Shown: positions 48,659 to 61,500 of the stretch, piece by piece | Layout of the letters: the number at the start of each line of letters is the position of its first letter | Numbering within the stretch: the first letter of the stretch is position 1 | Source: Tubulanus polymorphus | Lineage: Eukaryota; Nemertea; Palaeonemertea; Tubulaniformes; Tubulanidae | DNA: 64,000 bases | Reading direction: 5' to 3' | Assembly (NCBI RefSeq): GCF_964204645.1 | Contig: NC_134034.1 | Location: 8,057,414-8,121,413 of the forward strand | The notes under the pieces: generated by a model | What the model saw: the letters and a program-made list of their open reading frames with translations, nothing else | Database searches by the model: none | What the model was told of the DNA's origin: nothing | Position numbers and translations under genes: made by a program

Positions 48659-51600
48659 ATCCACTGAGATATCTTACTTTGATCTATATATACTCGCAGA
48701 ATACCTGCGGAAACCACGGACGTTTTCAAACGTAGAACTTTTCTATTTAATCAATTCACTGCTCATTACTACATTGTCTAGTAGCCCGTAAATATTACTG
48801 TATAAAGCAGTATCTATTTCATTCAGGTTTCATACTTAAATTTGATAGAAAACTGAACTTGGGGGTATAGGGAGAAAAAGCAAGACATTTATATAGATTG
48901 TATTACCGGATTAGCGGTAACAGGTAAAAATCCCCCGGTAAATATCCCCCATCCAGGGATTTACGGGGGATTTGGGCCTACATTCCCGTTTAGGTAATCA
49001 TCCTTACGCCGGTATACGGTTAAAATATCCCCGGAAAAAATGTCCCAGGGAAAAGATATCCCCGGAAAAATGTCCCAGTCTATCATCACTAAATTGGTAA
49101 TGTAGTCAATTTCACATCATAATAACACCAGAGAACAAACTTCGTAATACATTCTTTGTTACAATTTTAACTTTTGATTACAACTAATGGCTCTACTTTA
49201 ATTTTTTTGTACTATAAATTTGACGTATCATGTAATGAGTTCACATGTTCTCAATAGGCAAAATCAGTTAATGCCAAAATTCTAGGCCTACAATTCTCAT
49301 GGTCACTCAATGAATTTTTTGTAATGCTTAACGTGCAATTTATCACAATAATTACCAAGTTTGTTCTCTGGTTATTTTGATGTAAAATGTACTGAATCAG
49401 TAATGATAAACTGAGACATTTTTTTCTACCTTATGGGATTTTTTTCCGGGGACATATATTCCGGGACTTTTTTACCTACATTCCTCTACACCATGCATAT
49501 CCCGATGATCGTTGTATGTGGAACATGCTATTGTTTATTAAGATTTAAGTAGTGTTTTACGGTAGGGTTTACATTTATGGGCACCACAATTATGCAGGAT
49601 TAATACTTGCCCCTGGGCTAAATTGAATCTTATGGATTTATGATAAGATGAGATAATCTTATTTTCCACAAAAAAATTTGCATTGACAAAATTAGTTTCA
49701 ATGGTTTAGTGCACGATATCAACATAAGCATTGTAAGTGACAAGCTAAGTCGATTTAACAGCAGCAGCAATAGTAGCAGCACCCTTTTAGCGGCAGTTTC
49801 ACGAATAGATGAGTAAAATGGGTTTTTTCAGAATCTTGCCAAAATTGTTTCAAGAGCGGTAAGCGGGAACGCGATGAAAACTTCATGTGTGTTTAAAGAC
49901 TAAACAGTACTGTGTATATGAATACAGCTTGGGTTTCTGAGCGCTTAGTGATTCCTAGTCTGCGCATTCGCAATTAAAGAACACTGCACCTCCATCAATA
50001 CACATATGAAAGAAAAAGATAGATATCAATACATTTACACACATCTCACAAAAAGTCGACCATATATTCATTCCCGCCAGCGCGGCTCTGGGGTCATTGT
50101 TTATATGATCGTATTTCTGTATAACTTTCATGACTAAAAATTATTGTATTCAAAAGCGTTAGGAAATCTGACCTGACTGTCTAGGATTTTTCAGTCTTAA
50201 TTACAGTTTAAAAAAACAATTGTTATATATTATTATCAATATTTTAACACTATTAATGATTAACATTATCATCAATTGTATTGAAACTTCATGCAGAACA
50301 AAACAGTAACACTTTTTGAATTTGTCAGTGAAACAACAGCTTTTATAGAAACCTATTCAATATAGTGGTGGTCTCAAATCTTCTCCAACTTTTGTAGCAT
50401 GTAACATTTAATTATCGGAAGGTCTATTTGAATTGAACGAACTGCCGGGGATGTTGAAGTGGGCGAATGTTAATGGGGAATTTTTACATTTTCATTGTTA
50501 ATGGTAAAATTTCATACATGTATATATAAATGTATATTTTACACGTCGATTGCTATAACTACTCATTTAAAATCTGTATTTTGCAATAAAATTTAAATTT
50601 TGAATTTGAAATAAGGTTGAGGATTTCTTTTCTTTTTTGTCTTGTTAGTTGGATGAAAGCACACCGAAACCAGCTGATTTTATTACTTGATTGAAAAATC
50701 ACTCAAAATTCATTGGAAACAAACAATTCGCTAAAAAAAGTTCCAGCTCAGTCCACACATATTGAAAAATAAAATACGTGAATGGTTATTGCGCCTCATG
50801 ATTGTTTGAACAGTTTCTATGTTTCGAAATACGTTGATATTTACAGATTTGTGACTTTATGTGTACTGTCTGTCATTTAATCCTAAGACTTCTCAACTGA
50901 CAAAATGCTGTTTAAACAGATGGCGGAAAAAGTAATACAATACCATTCCACGTAAACGGTACATTCGAAATTTAAGTTTAGTTCTTTCTAAAGGAACCAA
51001 GGTGATCAATAAGCAACAGTTTCACAGATATTTGGGTTAAACGATACATTACATGCATGAATTTCACCGTGTCTTACGGCAGACGAATTAAAAAAAAATC
51101 ACGAGATTCATTTGCAATAAAATAAGTATTCATTTACGATAGGGTGCGATAGGAAGGAAAATGATCGGTCTCATCTCCGAATTTGTGTTTTAAATGCAAC
51201 CTGTTCGTTGTTATCCAAATAGTTATTTCGTCGAATAGAATATGGCACATAAGTCATTAGTTGATCTGATATTTCGAAAAATCTGGCTTGATAAGAATTG
51301 TTTTTTCTGATAGTTGAAATACCGATGATTACGTATCAAGTTTGAATCTATCAACGCAAGCAACGCACTCCAGGCACACCTTGTCGTAAATAAGAACGTC
51401 TATGGTTGTTTATCGTTTCAACAGTTGGGCTGTTTTATTCCTGTATTCTAAGCAGCTCCCAAGTAACTAAAGAGAAGAATAAACTAATTATCTAGAAAGT
51501 ACAAGTGCAAGGTACAAATAAATGTTTTGATTAAATAAATAATGCATCACTAAGAATAGGCCGTTTTAACGTTGTATTTTTCTAAGGGAATTTGAAAATT

Positions 51601-54600
51601 GCCGAAGCAACTAAAAACGCTGACACACCGAAAACACCTACAAATAGATTACTAAGAATTTGTTCGTTTCACGGCGGGAATCGTACATAAATCTCCTGAC
51701 GGGACATTTTTACCGCGATAAATGAGTTATTTCTCAGCGCTTTCTAAAGCACCTTGGCAAATTCATAGTTCGCAGTTTCGAATGTTCTCTTCCTGTTAGG
51801 ACTGATATTCTATATCCATGCATAAATATTAGTGGGACATGCGACGGCCCTGCTGGTGCAAAACAATGTATAAAGTCCAGTCGGGAGAATCTTCCCTTTC
51901 TTTAGGGTAATTTAGTCTTTCATAAATCAAGAAAGTACTTAAATTGGACTAATCATCGCAAGCAGCAAAACAACATAGATACGTACGTGTTATCTTACCG
52001 TCAATCATTACATGAAATCGCCCTTCAATCTCGATAGCAAATTTACATTTTGCATTTATTTGGCTGTATTGATTAAATAGGCTTTAGATTTTGATTGAAT
52101 TTGGTGGTTCGGCGACGTTCGAACACCGTAGCGCGCAGTCGCCAGAGTGACAGAAACCAGTCGAAGCGTATCAGACACGGACTAGCATCACACATAGTCT
52201 TTTTCCTAGGAAAGTTTTCAAAAAGCGTAACGAATATGTAACGAATATATAAGTAACTTGATACCATATCTTTTTCCGAATAACAAGCCAAGTTTTGCTG
52301 GTTTATTAGAGTGAATTAGAAGCTTCAACAACCTGAAAAAAGACTTCTAGATAGCCATGCTCCTTATCTGCTTCATCTACGAAAACGGGTATAAGATGGA
52401 AACCTTTAGGGTCGTAGCCTATTATATCAGAACCGTCATACTCGCTCAAAAAGCCATTTACTTATGCGCGAATACTTAGCCCGCATGAAAAATTATTGTT
52501 CCAAGCTTTATTTCACGTTACTCATTGAATTGAAATACCAATATATTTAAGACTGGTACACGTTGTGCTCCATCTCTTCTATAGCCGATTCTTATAAATT
52601 TGTCAAAACCGAAAGGGGATTTGTCGAAACAGGCAGATCAAAGTTTGCAACCAATTTCATTTTTTTACAGTCTCCATTCCTATCCGAATTGAGGAACTTA
52701 TTATAGGACTTAATTGAAAAATTTTAAAAGTTAATCTGTGCCAACAGAAAAATTGATCATTTTTAGCAAAAAGGGATTGAAATCTTTCACTTACTCATGT
52801 CAAGCCATATTGTATGTTTTATTGTAATTATTGTAATGTTTAGTTTTTGCTCTGCACACATTTTCTTTATTGAGCAATGATTTGAATTGAAATTGCGTAT
52901 GCACTTTTTACTGAAAATGTGTCCAATACACTAAAATCGCCTTATCAGGCATATCATACGGTATTTTATCTAAAGGTGATTTAAGGCATGGTGCCTTTTT
53001 AGAACATAACTCTCTACCCGTAATGCGATTGCCTTTATAATTTCAAAAATTACTACCCTCGACGAAACTAGGTCGCGGTCTGCTCCCTCGATAGTTGGAC
53101 CCCGACTAAAATGGGAAATAAATAGACTGAGAATCTGTGATGAAACTTACATCAACTTGAAGTGATCGTCCATAATTCTAATTTAGAATTAGGAGTTTAG
53201 AAAATCAATCATTGTATCGTAATGGCAGTAAAAATGTACTGCACAAAAACCAAAAATTGTCTATGTCCCAAACCATGAGTCACAGATATGGCCATAAGCA
53301 GTCCCCATCAAGATCAAAATAAAATGGGTCGAATCGACAGAGTGAATTCAGTGTGGAATTATTCTGAGTTTAAAGTCAGACATTTTAAACTGTTTCAGGC
53401 TGAGGCGGACCCAGTGGGACTTGTGAGATTGATTGTACTAGTCGATCAATTCATGAGTGCTCCTTTTCATTTTGTTAATAACAAAAATGGTGCATTTCAC
53501 TGCAGGAGAGCACCTAAAATCGCGTTTTTGGAACAAAGTGCCCTTTTCAAGTGTTGAACATTAGAAGATGTTTAGATTAACTCAGCGGGTCCAGCTGCTG
53601 AATGAAGTATTGCTTTGTGGCTGAAATCAGATAAAAAACGATTTCAAACGTCGAATATTGTTTCAAATTCGTTTGGATTTTATGCATAAACTTGCCAACA
53701 AGATTAGCCGAAAGTCGCATGGATGTTACATCTAATGACATATCTATTTCCCAAAAAAAATTTGGGTATTTTGTATTTTATTGAGCAAGAATCGACCGCG
53801 TTTAACTGGGGACTAATTCCAGAAAGTATTGAGCTCCGGGCTTACATGTAACTGTCGATTGGTCAAAATCATCTCGCGTGTTACATCGAAAACGCGTACG
53901 TGATAAGGTCAATACGGAACTTGCATCCTTGGTATTATATTGTGTTAGGTACCCAGGCCGTAGGAACGAATCGTAAGGGGACACACCTAAGATAATATGA
54001 AGATTGCCGATGAGTACCATTTTTACTCATTTTTGTTCCCTACTAGTAGAACGCTTTGAAAAATGAAATGGTCCCTGCATTTTAGCCAACACTGACCGAG
54101 GAAGAACTAATTAAGGAGTTCGAGTGTCAGGAATATCGAGTGCTAGCTGTATACATTTAATGCCAACGTAAACTTGATAAAAATTTCATTCGCAATTCAT
54201 TTGGCAGTTTTGGTACAAAGGGATTCTGTAAGCGTAGGAGCACTTGAAAGATTAACCCTGTATCCAGGCTCGTGGAAGGGGCTGGGGGACTCACAATCCC
54301 TACTTATTATTGATGATGATAATAATAATAATGATAATAATCTTTATTTTCATTGAAATTATAACGTAATATAAGACTCAGTTTTTTAGATACATAGTTA
54401 GATAGATATATAAATAAGTTATAGAAGTTATAATATCGATTAAGGTGCCAGAGAAGCAACATGCTTGTAATAAGGGATTATTAGTTTAAAGATTACTGAT
54501 ATAAATTGCGTATAGCCGTATACTCCATTTGACTCATTGTGCCCCGTAATATAAAGGACTATTTTAGAAGATGAGAGTGATATATTCTATGAAACAGAAT

Positions 54601-55114
54601 TCTATTATCGTTGCGGGAATCGAAGAGCATACGTGATAAAATACGTACAACCATAATGTTCACTTTAACTAAAACTCGACTGGTTGTTTATACATGTTCG
54701 TTACGGTCACATCGCAGAGGCTACATTTTGAATTCAATCATTTCAAGATGCCTCGCGAAAACATTTGGCAGGAGCTTGTATCCGCGTGAATTTAATATTC
54801 CATTATTCAATTTTGTTATGGCAACTTACATTTCATTTTATAAAAGAGTTCATTGTTATGAAAGAATTATTGTAATACAATTGGATAAAGAATATACTAC
54901 AGTATGTAAGCTAAATATATATTAGTAATTTCATGAGGCACACTGTTTCTAACGATTTGCCTCTATCCATCAAAATGTTGACAGCACTGCCTAAGGTTTA
55001 TCCAACCAACGGAGTCGGCGGAAAAATACATGCGCAGAGAGAACGAACCAAAATTTCGCGGGAAATATTGAATACATGAACATTTTTAATAGCTGATTGA
55101 ATTTTCGCTGGAGA
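48659..55114. other. Long intergenic region (6.4 kb) without genes
   Basis: No supported coding or RNA gene. It contains the fold-back repeat 48900-49500 and otherwise anonymous AT-rich sequence, including AAT-type microsatellite DNA near 54313-54345. ORFs at 53288 and 54611 have no recognisable motifs. Confidence 0.5.
48900..49500. repeat. Fold-back repeat element
   Basis: 49045-49142 (TGTCCCAGTCTATCATCACT through CAGAGAACAAACTT) is inverted at 49354-49424 (AAGTTTGTTCTCTGGTTATT through CTGAGACATTTTT). The outer parts carry ATCCCCGGAAAAA-type words in opposite orientation on the two sides. Confidence 0.7.
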
Positions 55115-55470
55115 ATGGACGTCTTTGACATATCGGGTGAGTTTTGCTACCATCTATATTTCAGGTTGCTTCGTATATTCTTTCATTCATCATCATTTTA
55201 TTTCCTAAACAAATTATAAAACGATCATGTAGAAATATTATTTCTTATGATTAAATTAGTCTGAGGTAATTTTAGTAAAATACCTTAATAATACAAAGCA
55301 AGTAAATGCTGAACGTTTCTTTTGAAACAGTTTAAAGAGGAGCCATTTTTTATGTTAAGTGGTATATTGTTCCAAATCGTTGGACCTTTGATTCGGTTTG
55401 ATAATATTTTGACACTACTCTCGATATAGAAGATATAGACATATGTACTATATGAATATATGTAGAAAAA

Positions 55471-55556
<86 letters not shown>

Positions 55557-58500
55557 TATATGCCTACTCTTCTATCAAAAGTTTCTGTTTTTGGGTAAAT
55601 TGAATTATTATGGGATTTCTATAATAATCCCAATGCCACAGTAAAAACCAGTGTTGGTCATAATATTCCGTCAGAGTTTGCTATTAATTTTGATTCGTGG
55701 ATATTTGAAATTGTCCGTTTAAATTGCAGGAATATTTTCCCTTGATGTTGAAGATCATCAGTCATCGCCGCGACATCATAAGGAGCGACTTTTTCTGAGT
55801 GAAAGCCCCATACAAAACGTTCAGAGTTCAACGAAGGAAAATTGCGGTCAGTAAAATGATACGAAGATTATTGTAACAATATTTGATTCCAGCTGTTACG
55901 CCACCGGGTAGTAATCGTTACTTTTGTGATACGGTCTACACGTGTCTTATCAACCCGCGTATTTTAGACGTTGATCTTGTACATACTTAAGTGAGCTATT
56001 GAGAAAAATGGAACAAAATCATGATTTAGGTAAGCGATTTAAACATCTTGAAAATGCCTATTCAAATTAGATATATGTGAAGGGTCTAGTACCGAAGTCA
56101 TGAATCTTCTGGATACGAAGGTTGTGGGTCATTAATTGACGTATCAAACATTCTAGAAATAATCAAACGCTTTTTATCCACTGTCAGGTATCACTGAAGT
56201 CATAACCTATCAAGTTATGTCTTCTTGAATACCGACATTAGAGCGGTTAAAAAGCGCCACTGATTTATTCGAAATCTTCGAGGAAATATACAATACAAAC
56301 GCTTAATATCCACCGTCAGGTATCACTGAAGTCATAACCTATCAATTATCAAGTTATAGTCTTCTTGAATACCGACATTAGAGTGGTTAAAAGGCGTAGA
56401 TTCAATTAACGTCTGTCCACAGCTTACGGGATCACTGAAGTCATAACTTTACAGCCCAACCTACATGTGGTTAAACTAGGCCTACTATACTGACATGGTT
56501 TTATAAGTTACGTTTGGGTTAATTTTTCAATTCGTCATAATTAACATTATTTAGTTGCATGTCAGTCAGGAAAGCAATGACCGGTCTATGAAAGACAAAA
56601 ATCATCTTTCTATTTTTTTTCAAGTGAAAAATACCGTATAGAAGTAATACTATTTTCATATCTATCACTTCAGGTATCGCCCACGGAAAGGCTGCAAGGG
56701 TCATCAGGAAGAATCGTCGCCGTCGAGCTAACAATAAACAAAAACAGGCTTTGCAGTTATCAAACCTAAATGAGATCGTTCAACGGCAACAGTTACAGTT
56801 ACATGCCATCAGTAAATGCCCTAAGCAAACTATTTTACCAGGGAAAGTTAACTGTAATGTGACAAAAGTGTTCTCTTCTGTCATAATGCGGTCGACCAGT
56901 GTTCGTTCAATGGCAGGTAGTAGAGTACCACATTTAAAGAGCCGTTACTCGTCATCCAGCGCATTGAATCGCGAACTGTGTGCAGTTCCGGTTAGACTGA
57001 AAAGTGGACTGTTTACTTACGTAGATTCGAATCCCCGTTGGAGCGGTGCAAATGGCCAAATATTCATTGCACGATCAAAACTGACTGCGATAGACGTGCG
57101 CGTTGCAGTTAAAAAAACCTTTGATGGGGGCGACCTTTCGCGTGAATTAAAGGTTTTGGCGTACTTGAATGGCAAACATGAGTGTGTCCCATTCTTATAT
57201 GGAGAAATGTCCAAGATGTTAGTGATGGAACTCGTGTCGGACGAAGACTGTACTCTTCGTCACGTTATTAGAAATAACAAGTTATCGAAAGAAAAGTTAA
57301 TGTTCGTTTGCATGAAAATTGCGAAAGGATTAGCCTTCCTTCATGGTGAAAAGATTTTACACAATGACCTTCATGACAATAATATACTAGTTCCATCTAC
57401 ACTCAGAGTGAAAATCATTGATTTCGGTTCCGCAACTCTCACAACGAATCCGAGAAAATACTATCTCAGCCCTGCGGAGAGAGACATATACAACAGAAAG
57501 CATAGCCACATTGGTTGGGAATTGAGAAATGTATGGGGAGCTGCACAGTCAGCCGCCAGCGATATGTATTCGTTTGGTCGAATTTTGAAGGTGTTGGTTA
57601 CGTTGTGTGGTCTGGATTTGTTGAAAAACCTTTCCAATGCATGTCGGGATCGCAATTGTGCATTGCGACCGTCCGCTCAATATTCTGCTGAACAAATTGA
57701 AATATGTTACAGTAATTAAAAGTCAATAAAGATTTGAACGTGCTTTTAGATTACCACATACAGTGTATTTTATCTTCATTTTCTTATTCATTTTTCAACC
57801 TATTTTACGGATACAAATACATTAAATGCACCTTAATATATCATTCTTGTGATATCTCGTGTAAATGAACAAGCTGCAAGTTGGATATTTAAGAATTGTG
57901 AAATTGAGAGTACCGGCAAATTAGACTGAACCAATCTGAAAAGCAACTCAAATAACCAGCCGACTGGACATCACCGGTTTTATCGAATACCGTGCTATGG
58001 ATTAGCGTAATCCATTGGAAATACGCATGAAAAATTTGATCTTTAGGCCATACCAAAAGAAAACCGTGTTTCTCGGGCCCGACCGACCCGATATTTCGTC
58101 GTTTCAAATAATCATTTTCAGATTAGAATATAATTGCCTACCGACCCTTTTTCAAAATTTTGAAGATAGATTTAACTTTTGAAAATATATATGTGGCCGG
58201 CCGACTACAAAACGCTCTAATTCTCGTAAATATATTTTTTCTTAATCAAATTGTGATGTCAGCACTGATATCAACATCATAAAAATACTTTATTACATCG
58301 GATTTATAAATTTGATTCTGGAAATGATACAGCCATGCTCAGACCATTTTGCTGATAAGACATTGATAGCGACCTTGAATTGTAAAATTCCAGGAATTCC
58401 GTGAAATATAGTTTTTGAATAGTTAATTGTACAAACGCCAGAACTTCCTTTTATTATAGTGGTCTACAAGCTGTTAATCATATTCCTGACTAAAAATTTG

Positions 58501-61500
58501 GTCCAGTGAAAGGTTTTTACGGCGACCTACCCATTTTCAGAAGTATACCAAATATTTTGTTTTCTATAAAAAGAAAAAATATCCCCCACCTATCTACCCA
58601 TTTTGGTGATTGCCCCGCCCGAGAAACATGATTTTTTTGGTGTGGCGTTAATGCTTCAAAGTCATTTAAGTTCTAAAAATAATTTATAAAATGAGCTGCC
58701 GAACAGCTGGTTTTATAAACTGCCTGTAATTTCGGCGATAGTTTTGGCGGTTAAGGTACCAACTGTTACAGATTATAGGTGGTCAGTTTTATAAGAGGTC
58801 GAATATGCAGATATCCAATCGGTGGTGCTTGACATTTTGAGAAGAGTAACTACAACCGTTCAATGTTTACAGGAGCACACCTGCTTAGACGTATCATACA
58901 GAAATTTTTCATATTTCTTTGATATGATATAAGCGAAATATAAACAGATTGAGTTTTCTATTCATGTGAACATGTTCTTTTTGATCAATCTCTGATTTTG
59001 ATGGTGTCCTAATAGACACTTATTAGTTGATTAAGGAAAGAACCTAAGAAGATGACGTCCAAAAACATTGAGGCACGTGATTTAAACCAAACTCAAACAG
59101 TGTCAAGTTTTGAACCATAAATCTACATATTTTCTAATCTTGCAACGGATAACGGATAATCTGATAACGGACGTTGTGCTTTATTTTTTGTACACAGCCG
59201 ATTCTATTCAATTTTTACTAATTTAACTGCGATTGACGCATGTGAGTCTTGATCAAGGGTCGCGAAAGGAGAATATCTTTATCCACCACATTGACGGAAT
59301 CCATTCTAAATTACCCATCTGAAGTCACATTTTAAAGTATTGCTCACTCTGCCTTAGGCCATCCCGCTGCATGCTGCTACAGTTTTTCTTTTCACGCTGG
59401 GTTGATGGTAATATTTGTCTACGATAAGATCACCAGCATTTCAGTACATGAGAGTACTCGAACCCCCGCAGGGACTGGAACAAGTGCTTTCTTGAATGGT
59501 CAAGGACAGACTGCATATCGGCTGGACGTAAACATGCACTCTTTGTTTTTATTATTTAAGGCATGGACTCTAATTTGTTAAAGGGTCCATGTTTAAAATT
59601 AAGGAAAATGGGCTCAAATATGCATATCTGGCAGATACAGTTTTACAGTCAATTTAAGATTCTATACTAATAAAGCAAAAAACTAAGTGGGAAATAACTT
59701 TTGGACAGAGGTTCGATTTAATTGATTTTCTGATCACGGGAATTGCTCCAATTACCGTACATGTTAACACGTCTCGGCGGAAACTCTCGTTTATCAAATG
59801 TCAAGTGATCATAATGATAAAAATACTTTACTTTTGATACCTATAGCTAATCTACAGTTTTTATTTCTAACTACATGTACAACACAACGTATAACGCGTT
59901 AACTTTTACGCACAAAAAAGATCTCTTCGCATATTTCCCTACAGATGTATTGTGTATTGAATTACAGGTGATCCATTTAGAGACTCAGATCTCAGTGAAA
60001 GTGATGAAAATGAAGAAAATCTGCCGCCAGCAATTAGCTCTGGTAAGCTCAACTTTAATGTGAAACTGAGTCCTTTGGGCTTCTGAAAACTGATCATTTC
60101 TATCTGAAATAGTAGTATAGTAAATCTATCGCATGTCGGGGATTTTAATGTCTATCTAACTATATATTACAATAGGTCTTAAACGCAAACGAGTACGTCC
60201 AATAGGATCTACAAAAAAAGCAAAGACAACTCACCTCAAGAATTTGTCTAATGATAAAAGCGGTAAGGTCTGTCGGTGTGTCTATCATCATCTTTAAACT
60301 TAGAATCTATATATTCGTACGAGACTAGCTATGTCGCCGCAGGGAAGTGTCTTGAGAATTTTTTTTGTGTGGCAGTGAATTTTCCTATAAACTAATGTTA
60401 AGGCAAAAAGCGGGCATAAACAATTTATATGGGGCCAAACGGTCGCAAACAAAGTTTCAGCCAACGAACATGATTTTGTTTTTTTTCCAGCAACTCGCTG
60501 TCTCATACCTGTCAACAAGCTATGCTCAACACACTGCTGCGATGAATGGTGCTTAGCTGAAATTCCCTTGCAAAAAATATCCGACGTTAGATCCGACTTT
60601 CAGTCATTAAAAATGTATGAGCAAAAACAATTCATCCTAGACTACCTTCTACATCACTCTATAGAAACTGATACCGATAGTCTAAACGTGATTTTCACAA
60701 TTGGTGCTTTTAAAACCTGCTCACGGGCTTGGATGTTAGCCTTAGGAATAAAGAAGTCAAGATACTACAGTATTAAACGAGAATTTACTGAAGGTATGTT
60801 GCATCTTTGTTTTTCACTTTCGGGTCTCAGTTTTCTCGAATTTTGTCATTCTAAAATAAACATTAACCTCTCATATCTCTCTTATTTTGTTAATTCATCC
60901 AACATTTCATAATGAGATATTTCATACATACTAATAATTTCCACACAACTAAGACATAAGTCTTTCATAGATACTTTCTCCTCGGAAATTATTTGGATTA
61001 CGAATACTGGTGGTATACTTATAAAATGATATTTTAATCTGAGGATGTTAGAAACGTATCTTAGACTGTCTGATTAAAAATCTGACTATTTCTCTTCAAT
61101 TTTAGGTAGCGCAAAATCTATATCTCCTCCTGGTATATCAAGATCGGGTAGTTTTACATCGGCAAGTCAAGTTACAATGGCTTGGCTACGGGAATACTGC
61201 GAAAAGTTTGCTGACAAATTGCCAAACCAGGAGAAGCTGCATCTACCATCCTGCCTTACAAAAGGGGACGTGTTCAGAATGTGTGAAGAAGAACTAGGCA
61301 CAGATAATGTTTGTTCTGAATCACACTTTTATCATTTGTGGAGAAATCATTTCGAGAACGTTTCTATCCCGAAGGTATAATTCTTCTTTTTACTGCATGC
61401 TGTAACATTCTCATTTTAAGTGTATTTCAAATCGATTCGAGTTTGAGCAATCCTGGAGAGAAGTAATAGATTATTATCATAACTATTTTCAGGTCGGTAG

